From contig JALNYH010000001.1 in assembly GCA_023229945.1 (NCBI GenBank), positions 186,001-250,000 on the forward strand: DNA of 64,000 nt, given 5' to 3'. Source of the stretch: Arcobacteraceae bacterium (GTDB lineage Bacteria; Campylobacterota; Campylobacteria; Campylobacterales; Arcobacteraceae). Positions 58,243-64,000 of this stretch are shown here, one piece after another. The notes under the pieces are model-generated. The model was not told the origin of the DNA. It saw only the letters and a program-made list of their open reading frames with translations, and ran no database searches. Numbering within the stretch: position 1 is the first letter of the stretch; each line of letters starts with the position of its first letter. The translations under genes were made by a program, and so were the position numbers.

Positions 58243-60366
58243 ATGGATTTAATAAAAAGGATATTTTCAAAAGATTTAATTACTGTTGCACTATTTGTAG
58301 CAATTCTTACTATTATAATAGTACCTTTGCCAAAAATGGCATTGGATTTCTTTTTGATTATATCCTTATCCATGGCTTTATTGATTTTACTTATATCATT
58401 ATATATTCAAAAACCATCTGATCTGACCACTTTCCCAACTCTTATTTTGATACTTGCTCTTTTTAGACTTGCATTAAATATTGCTACTACAAGATCAATC
58501 TTGAGTGAAGGGCACAATGGTCCAGACGCTGTTAGTTCTATCATATCAGCTTTTGGTGATTTTGTTGTTGGTGGAAATTTAGTTATTGGTATTATAGTAT
58601 TTATCATATTGGTATTGATTAATTTTATGGTTGTAACCAAAGGTGCTACAAGGGTTGCTGAGGTAACTGCTAGATTTACACTTGATTCTATGCCTGGAAA
58701 GCAAATGGCTATTGATGCTGATTTAAATGCTGGCTTTATAGATGATATAGAAGCACAAAAAAGAAGAAAAGAGCTTATCTCTGAAGCGAATTTTTATGGA
58801 GCTATGGATGGGTCATCTAAGTTTGTCAAAGGTGATGCGGTTGCAGGTATTATTATTACGCTTGTCAATCTAATAGGTGGGCTTTTGATAGGAGTATTTC
58901 AACACGATATGGGTGTGAGTGAGAGTGGAGAAATATATACAATTTTAACTATTGGTGATGGTCTTGTTGCACAAATTCCAGCACTTATTTTATCTACTGC
59001 AACTGCTATTATCATCACTCGTTCAAATATGGATGAAGAGAGATTTGCAAATCAATCAATATCACAACTTATTAAAGATAGTAAATCTTTAATGATAGTA
59101 GGTCTTGGTCTTTTATTATTTGGATTTTTACCAGGATTCCCTACGGGAATTTTATTTGTTATGGGTGTTCTTCTGATTTTTGTAGGATATACAATTTTTA
59201 TGATAGATGAAAAACAAGATAATGCAGTCACAAGATTTTTCCAAACAACACCTTTAAAATCTCCAAAAGCAAAACTTGGAAGTGTTGAAGAATTAAAAGA
59301 ACAAAAACTAAAAGCAACAAAACCAAACGAGAGTGAACTTTTGGAAAATATTATGAAAATGGATATTTTAGAACTTAAACTTGGAATTAGGCTACTTAAG
59401 CTTTTACAAGGTGATAATGAATTACTTGATAAAATTAGAGGTATTAGAAAAACAATTGCTGGGGAACTTGGGTTTATTGTCCCACAAATAAAAATATCTG
59501 ATGATGCTGGTTTAGATTATAACCAATATGCTTTACAGTTAAAAAGAATAAATATTGCCAAAGGAAATGTGGAAGTTGATAAACTTCTTGCAATGGGTGG
59601 GATAAATGGTCAAAAACTAGAAGGCAAAAAAGTCAAAGAGCCAGTTTTTGGACTTGATTCTGTATGGATAAGTCCTGAAAATAAAGAAGATGCGTTGATG
59701 AAGGGATATACTGTTGTTGATGCAGCTACTATTATATCAACTCATATTAGTGAAATCATCAAAAAACATGCAGAAGATATCATAACACGACAAGATATAG
59801 TTGATATAATAGATGGATTAAAAAAAGATTTCCCAGTTGTTATTGAAGAAGCTATGAAAGTGACCAGTTATGGAACATTACTAAAAGTGTGTAAAGAACT
59901 TCTACATGAAAAAATACCAATTGTAGATATGCTCACCATCATAGAATCTGTGGCCGATATATCTGAATATACTAGAGTTCCAGATGTTTTAGTAGAGCAT
60001 GTTAGAGCAAAACTCTATAGACTTATTACAGAAAAATTCAAAAATAGTGATGGAGTATTGCATATTGTTACAATCAAACCAGAACTTGAGCAACAATTTA
60101 TTACGAAATTAAAAGAACAACATGGTGTGACACAATTGCTTTTAAGTATAGGTGAAATCAATTCTTTAGTAACTAAAACCAAAGAACTTGTAGTCAAAAT
60201 TGAAGGTAATGGTACTCAAAAAGTTGTAATGGTTGTTGACCCACTTCTTAGAAAAAGAATTTCAGAAATTTTTGAGAAATTTGGACTTGATGTGGCAGTA
60301 TTAAGTCACGCAGAACTTGACTCAAGAGCAAACTTCTCAATAGATGGAACGCTAGAATTTAATTAA
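58243..60366 (+). CDS. flhA: Flagellar export gate protein FlhA
   Basis: 707 aa. Eight N-terminal helices (1 to about 330) include the FHIPEP motifs (RVAEVTARFTLDSMPGKQMAIDADLNAGFID, KFVKGDAVAGIIITLVNLIGG). The cytosolic nonamer-ring domain (about 360-707) includes ALQLKRINIAKGNVEVDKLLAMG. Last gene of the flagellar block. Confidence 0.96.
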   Translation: MDLIKRIFSKDLITVALFVAILTIIIVPLPKMALDFFLIISLSMALLILLISLYIQKPSDLTTFPTLILILALFRLALNIATTRSILSEGHNGPDAVSSIISAFGDFVVGGNLVIGIIVFIILVLINFMVVTKGATRVAEVTARFTLDSMPGKQMAIDADLNAGFIDDIEAQKRRKELISEANFYGAMDGSSKFVKGDAVAGIIITLVNLIGGLLIGVFQHDMGVSESGEIYTILTIGDGLVAQIPALILSTATAIIITRSNMDEERFANQSISQLIKDSKSLMIVGLGLLLFGFLPGFPTGILFVMGVLLIFVGYTIFMIDEKQDNAVTRFFQTTPLKSPKAKLGSVEELKEQKLKATKPNESELLENIMKMDILELKLGIRLLKLLQGDNELLDKIRGIRKTIAGELGFIVPQIKISDDAGLDYNQYALQLKRINIAKGNVEVDKLLAMGGINGQKLEGKKVKEPVFGLDSVWISPENKEDALMKGYTVVDAATIISTHISEIIKKHAEDIITRQDIVDIIDGLKKDFPVVIEEAMKVTSYGTLLKVCKELLHEKIPIVDMLTIIESVADISEYTRVPDVLVEHVRAKLYRLITEKFKNSDGVLHIVTIKPELEQQFITKLKEQHGVTQLLLSIGEINSLVTKTKELVVKIEGNGTQKVVMVVDPLLRKRISEIFEKFGLDVAVLSHAELDSRANFSIDGTLEFN

Positions 60367-60397
60367 TAGTTAATACCTAACAATTAATAACTATTGT
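60363..60397. repeat. Heptad-type spacer element after flhA
   Basis: TTAATAG, TTAATAC, CTAACAA, TTAATAA, CTATTGT follow each other, with AATAGTTA pairing with TAACTATT inside. A second T-rich arm (TTATTAG, TTTTTTA, TTAGTTT) lies at about 60412-60434. Probably also ends the flhA transcript. Confidence 0.65.
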
Positions 60398-60439
60398 ATC
60401 ACTTCGAGATGTATTATTAGTTTTTTATTAGTTTTTGAG

Positions 60440-60445
60440 TATAAT
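60440..60445 (+). promoter_or_regulatory. Promoter -10 box of argB
   Basis: TATAAT in GAGTATAATATC, 26 bp before argB; GGGAG ribosome site. Confidence 0.6.
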
Positions 60446-60470
60446 ATCATACTTTTAACGGGAGAAATAT

Positions 60471-61325
60471 ATGCAAAAAAAGTCTGCTCAAGTAAAAACA
60501 CTTCTTGATGCTTTGCCTTATATCAAAGAGTTTAGTGGTGAAATAGTTGTTATCAAATATGGTGGTGCAGCTCAACTTACACCTGAACTTAGAGATAAGT
60601 TTGCACAAGATATAGTTCTTTTGTCTCTTGTTGGAATCAAACCTGTCATAGTACATGGTGGTGGACCTAAAATCAATGAACTTTTGGCAAAACTTGATAT
60701 TAAATCAGAATTTGTTGATGGGCATAGAGTTACTTGTGAAGAGAGTATGAAGGTTGTTGAAATGGTTTTGAGCGGGGAGATTAATAAAAATATTACATCT
60801 TTGCTAAACCATCATGGAGCAAAAGCTATAGGGATTAGTGGTAAGGACTCTAGCTGTATCAAAGCTGTACCAAAAGATAACGGTAAGTTTGGCTACACTG
60901 GCAGTATTAGTCATATAAAAGCTGAAGTGATACACAACTTAATTGCAGAAAAGTTCATACCAGTAATTGCCCCTATCGCTGATAGTGCAATCGCTAATCA
61001 CCCAGGATTTAATATAAATGCTGATATTGCTGCTAGTAAAATAGCAATTGCCCTAAAAGCAAAAAAAGTAATATTTTTGACAGATACTATAGGTGTACTT
61101 GATAAAGAAAAGAATTTATTAAACTCACTTGATCGTGATGATGTAGCAAGATATAAAGCTGATGGTACAATAGCTGGTGGTATGATTCCAAAAGTTGATG
61201 CTTGTATAGATGCTATTTATAATGGTGTTCAAAAAGCTCATATAATAGATGGTAGAGTAGAACACTCAATATTACTTGAACTTTTTACAAGTGATGGTAT
61301 AGGAACACAATTTTTACAAAAATAG
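60471..61325 (+). CDS. argB: Acetylglutamate kinase
   Basis: Second step of arginine synthesis, N-acetylglutamate to its 5-phosphate. 284 aa. EIVVIKYGGAAQ (ATP Lys), VIVHGGGPKINELL, GHRVTCEE, and the C-terminal IAGGMIPKVDACIDAI. The N-terminal helix QKKSAQVKTLLDALPYIKEF is of the arginine-sensitive hexameric type, so feedback inhibition by arginine is likely. Monocistronic. Confidence 0.96.
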   Translation: MQKKSAQVKTLLDALPYIKEFSGEIVVIKYGGAAQLTPELRDKFAQDIVLLSLVGIKPVIVHGGGPKINELLAKLDIKSEFVDGHRVTCEESMKVVEMVLSGEINKNITSLLNHHGAKAIGISGKDSSCIKAVPKDNGKFGYTGSISHIKAEVIHNLIAEKFIPVIAPIADSAIANHPGFNINADIAASKIAIALKAKKVIFLTDTIGVLDKEKNLLNSLDRDDVARYKADGTIAGGMIPKVDACIDAIYNGVQKAHIIDGRVEHSILLELFTSDGIGTQFLQK

Positions 61326-61335
61326 ATATTATTTA

Positions 61336-61411
61336 GGTTGTAGGTTGTAGGTTGTAGGTTGTAGGGAGATGCTTTCCCTTTATCCTTCATCCTTTATCCT
61401 TCATCCTTATT
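61336..61411. repeat. Inverted heptad-repeat element between argB and thrC
   Basis: Left arm: four perfect GGTTGTA (61336-61363). Right arm: CCTTTAT, CCTTCAT, CCTTTAT, CCTTCAT, CCTTATT (61377-61411). GGGA ... TCCC closes the centre. Every heptad has GG on the left opposite CC on the right, so pairs recur each 7 bp. Confidence 0.85.
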
Positions 61412-61425
61412 ACTAAAGGAAAAGA

Positions 61426-62904
61426 ATGAATTTTATAGAAACAAGAGGAAATGATAATGTAAAACCTCAAGAGGTGACATTTTCACAGGCAATTTTAAGT
61501 CCAAGTGCATCGTTTGGTGGACTTTATGTACCAAAGAATTTGCCAATATTAAATTTGAATGATATTGATAAGTTAAGAAATTTAAGTTACAAAGAGGTTG
61601 CTTCTTTTGTATTAAATGGCATATTTGAAATTGATATAGATAAAAATACTTTTGATGAAGCAGTAGGGCTTTATGATAAGTTTGATGATAGCAAGAACCC
61701 AGCTCCTGTAGTAAAAGTGAAAGATGATTTATTTGTAAGTGAGTTATATCATGGTCCAACTCGTGCTTTTAAAGATATGGCACTACAACCATTTGGTCAT
61801 ATTTTATCTACATTAGCAAAAAAACAAGGAGATAATTATCTAATCCTTGCAGCTACTAGTGGAGATACAGGACCAGCGGCTTTAAATACTTTTAAAAACA
61901 AATCAAATATAAAAGTTGGATGTCTTTATCCTGATGGTGGAACTAGTGATGTCCAAAGACTTCAAATGGTTACAGAAGATGGAACTAATCTCAAAGTTAT
62001 AGGAATCAAAGGCAATTTTGATGATGCACAAAATGCACTCAAAAATCTTCTCTCAAGTGAGAGTTTTAAAGAAGAGTTAAAATCTTTAAATATAAAGCTA
62101 AGTGCGGCAAATTCTGTAAACTTTGGAAGAATTATATTCCAAATAGTCTATCATTTCTGGAGTTATATTGAATTGTTAAATCAACAAGAGATAACTTTAG
62201 GTGAAAAAATTTATTTGATAGTTCCAAGTGGTAATTTTGGAAATGCTTTGGGAGCTTATTATGCCAAAAAAATGGGGCTTCCTATAGAAAAAATCTTAAT
62301 TGCTTCAAATCAAAACAATATTCTAACACATTGGATAAATGAAGGAAGCTATGATTTAAACAACAAGCAACTAATTATGACCAATTCCCCAGCTATGGAT
62401 ATTTTAAAATCTTCAAATATTGAAAGAATACTTTTTGATAAATTTGGAAGCAAAAGAACAAAAGAGTTAATGGATGATTTAAATGACAAAAACTGTTTTA
62501 GTTTAGATAGTAATGAACTTAGTATTTTAAGAGAAGATTTTGATGCAACTTACTGTGATGATGAGTATTGTAAAACAACAATTAATAAATATTTAATAGA
62601 TGGGTATATGATGGATCCGCATACTGCAACTTGTATAAAATCTTATGAAACAATAAAAGAAAAAGATTTAAAGGTAGTAGTTTATTCAACTGCTGAGTGG
62701 ACAAAATTTTCTCCTACAGTTTTAAATGCACTAAAAGAAGATAAAGTGAAATATCATGATATTGAAGCTTTAAATGAAATTGAGAGTAAATTCAATGCAA
62801 AAATACCTGATGTTATAAAAGAAGTTTTTTCAAAAGAGATTATTCATAAAACAGTAATTAATAAAGAAGATATTCAAAAAGCACTAAAAGATTTTATTAG
62901 TTAG
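61426..62904 (+). CDS. thrC: Threonine synthase
   Basis: PLP enzyme that turns O-phosphohomoserine into threonine. 492 aa, the long form of Proteobacteria. ETRGN at the start, HGPTRAFKDMALQPFG holds the PLP Lys, LAATSGDTGPAAL and SANSVNFGRIIFQIVYHFW. Residues about 430-492 form the C-terminal cap. It supplies the substrate of IlvA encoded at 3247. AAAGGAAAAG ribosome site. Converges with lysR. Confidence 0.96.
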   Translation: MNFIETRGNDNVKPQEVTFSQAILSPSASFGGLYVPKNLPILNLNDIDKLRNLSYKEVASFVLNGIFEIDIDKNTFDEAVGLYDKFDDSKNPAPVVKVKDDLFVSELYHGPTRAFKDMALQPFGHILSTLAKKQGDNYLILAATSGDTGPAALNTFKNKSNIKVGCLYPDGGTSDVQRLQMVTEDGTNLKVIGIKGNFDDAQNALKNLLSSESFKEELKSLNIKLSAANSVNFGRIIFQIVYHFWSYIELLNQQEITLGEKIYLIVPSGNFGNALGAYYAKKMGLPIEKILIASNQNNILTHWINEGSYDLNNKQLIMTNSPAMDILKSSNIERILFDKFGSKRTKELMDDLNDKNCFSLDSNELSILREDFDATYCDDEYCKTTINKYLIDGYMMDPHTATCIKSYETIKEKDLKVVVYSTAEWTKFSPTVLNALKEDKVKYHDIEALNEIESKFNAKIPDVIKEVFSKEIIHKTVINKEDIQKALKDFIS

Positions 62905-62917
62905 AGAGTGAGAAAAG

Positions 62918-62953
62918 AGGTTATGTATCAGCAATATTACTGATACATAACCT
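62918..62953. terminator. Hairpin between convergent thrC and lysR
   Basis: A 14-bp perfect stem (62918-62931 with 62940-62953, GGTTATGTATC core) and an 8-nt loop. Weak T-stretch (ATATTTT) on the right. Probably terminates both genes. Confidence 0.8.
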
Positions 62954-62961
62954 ATATTTTA

Positions 62962-63861
62962 CTAAACTTTGATTGTTAGAAGATAGTTTACTACATGGTC
63001 TATAAAAGCATCATGTTTTCTGTCTTTTAGATATGCAATATATAATTTTCTTTTCATATTCACACCACTTATTCTAGCTTCATGCAACATTCCTGATTTT
63101 ACATAATCTGTTAATGCGTGTCTTGAAACAATAGAACAAGTTGGTGTATCATCTTTTGAACTATGAAGTACAGTTTGCACTATAGTTGTTGGACTTGTAG
63201 CTTCACTTACCATATTAAAACTATCACAATCAGTCATACCAGCAGCATCAAGAGCTTCTTTAAATAGTATTCTTGTATGAGAGTCCCTATTTCTACATAT
63301 CCATTTATATGATAATAAATTCTCATTTTTTAATCTTTTAGGGATTTTTTGATTACTGAAAATTACCAATTCATCTTCAATCCATTCTCTATAAATAATT
63401 CCTTCTTCAAAAATAGGACTTTCGATTAGTGCTAAATCTACTTTCTTATCAAGTAACTGTTCAATAGCCTCTCTAGAAACAGATACATTTACACTAACAT
63501 CATTATTTATTTTTGCTTTTATCTCATTTAAAAATTTTGGTAATATGTAATTACCAATCATAAATGATGTTGCAAGAATAAAATTTATATCTTTGTTAAT
63601 GATTTTCAATAATTCTTTTTCTGAGTTTGCTATCACTTTTTCAATTTTTTGAACAATTGTCAAAAATTGTTCACCTTCCTTTGTAAGTCTTATGCCATTT
63701 TTCTTTCTATCAACAACTTTTGTATCAAGATAGTCTTCTATAAACTTGATTTGTTGAGTTACTGCTGGTTGTGAAATACCTAACTTAGCTGATGCTTTTG
63801 AAAAACTTCTCTCCCTTACTACTGTTAAAAAAGTCTCTAATTTTGAAAAATCTGATAACAT
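62962..63861 (-). CDS. LysR-family transcriptional regulator
   Basis: 299 aa. N-terminal winged helix-turn-helix (about 5-62: LETFLTVVRERSFSKASAKLGISQPAVTQQIKFIED) and a C-terminal periplasmic-binding-like effector domain (about 90-295). Effector unknown. LysR proteins often control the divergent neighbour; that gene starts right of the window, where a -10 box is visible. The sequence resembles LysR proteins common in Sulfurimonas and Arcobacter, by impression only. Confidence 0.9.
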   Translation of the reverse strand: MLSDFSKLETFLTVVRERSFSKASAKLGISQPAVTQQIKFIEDYLDTKVVDRKKNGIRLTKEGEQFLTIVQKIEKVIANSEKELLKIINKDINFILATSFMIGNYILPKFLNEIKAKINNDVSVNVSVSREAIEQLLDKKVDLALIESPIFEEGIIYREWIEDELVIFSNQKIPKRLKNENLLSYKWICRNRDSHTRILFKEALDAAGMTDCDSFNMVSEATSPTTIVQTVLHSSKDDTPTCSIVSRHALTDYVKSGMLHEARISGVNMKRKLYIAYLKDRKHDAFIDHVVNYLLTIKV

Positions 63862-63973
63862 AGTTTCAGTTCCTTGTATATGATTTAATTATGCTAATGA
63901 TAACATAAAATTATAAAAAAATCAATTAAAGTGAGAATTTTTTAAAGAATTTTTAATTTTATCTCTTTTATGT

Positions 63974-63979
63974 TATAAT
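63974..63979 (+). promoter_or_regulatory. -10 box pointing out of the window
   Basis: TATAAT in TGTTATAATAAATAC, the last promoter-like site of the window, reading rightward. The 63862-63970 spacer is A/T-rich and probably holds the LysR site (an imperfect ATTATGCTAAT ... region at 63887-63897). No gene is visible on the right. Confidence 0.45.
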
Positions 63980-64000
63980 AAATACACAAAATAAAACCAA

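Noticed and set aside
58227..58421. 64-codon forward frame overlapping the start of flhA
   Set aside because: Frame shadow of the FlhA N-terminal helices; no separate ribosome site.

Overview
The window is low-GC bacterial DNA that reads as one strand of a Campylobacterota (Epsilonproteobacteria) chromosome, most likely a free-living, marine or sediment relative of Sulfurimonas, Sulfurospirillum or Arcobacter. The grounds are protein-level recognition (epsilon-type CheZ, FliY, FlhF/FlhG, a PflA-like motor protein, a stand-alone atpB) and gene neighbourhoods known from Campylobacter, such as rpsB-tsf-ABC ATPase-acidic protein-gmk. The genus cannot be fixed from the sequence alone.

Left part (1-26 kb). 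A truncated RCK-like gene runs off the left edge, divergent from tgt. The usual ffh-rpsP-khpA-rimM-trmD-rplS operon is split: trmD-rplS lies at 2.07-3.10 kb and ffh-rpsP-khpA-rimM at 18.7-21.1 kb, on the same strand, with about 15.5 kb of unrelated genes between. These are ilvA, atpB, thiE-metH, an operon of UspA, PII-like, CBS and DUF1538 proteins that converges on a K+/H+-type antiporter, then psd, a small unknown gene, dsbD, a thioredoxin-like gene and a PhnA-like gene. An RluA-family synthase and the rpsB-tsf-ABC-pseudoreceiver-gmk operon follow.

Flagellar island (26.2-60.4 kb). A leftward trio (flgG, a Lys/Glu-rich protein, a SPOR-like membrane protein) diverges from a long rightward block: cheY, cheZ, flgF, flgB, fliF, fliG, fliH, fliN, flgD, two flgE genes, a membrane coiled-coil protein, a TPR protein, a FlaG-like gene, fliY, motA, motB, flgJ, flgN, a small exported protein, flhF, flhG, a two-helix membrane protein, fliE, flgC, fliK, fliR, flhB, a PflA-like gene, fliI, flgL and flhA. 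Together they encode the MS ring, switch, rod, hook, much of the export gate, stator, number/placement control and chemotaxis output. No fliM, fliA, flgM, fliP/Q, flgH/I, fliD or flagellin gene is present here. The promoters I can see are sigma70-like -10 boxes.

Right end. argB, thrC and a LysR regulator.

The most interesting points are: (1) the UspA/PII-like/CBS/DUF1538 operon, which looks like a nucleotide-gated membrane transport system with no described function; (2) a family of spacers built from tandem 7-bp (once 8-bp) units whose sequence differs at each locus, often as two inverted arms; (3) a CheZ carrying four FliM/CheZ-tail-like peptides; (4) lineage-specific motor parts around flgG, flgE and fliI. 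No CRISPR array, tRNA, rRNA, insertion sequence or prophage gene was seen.
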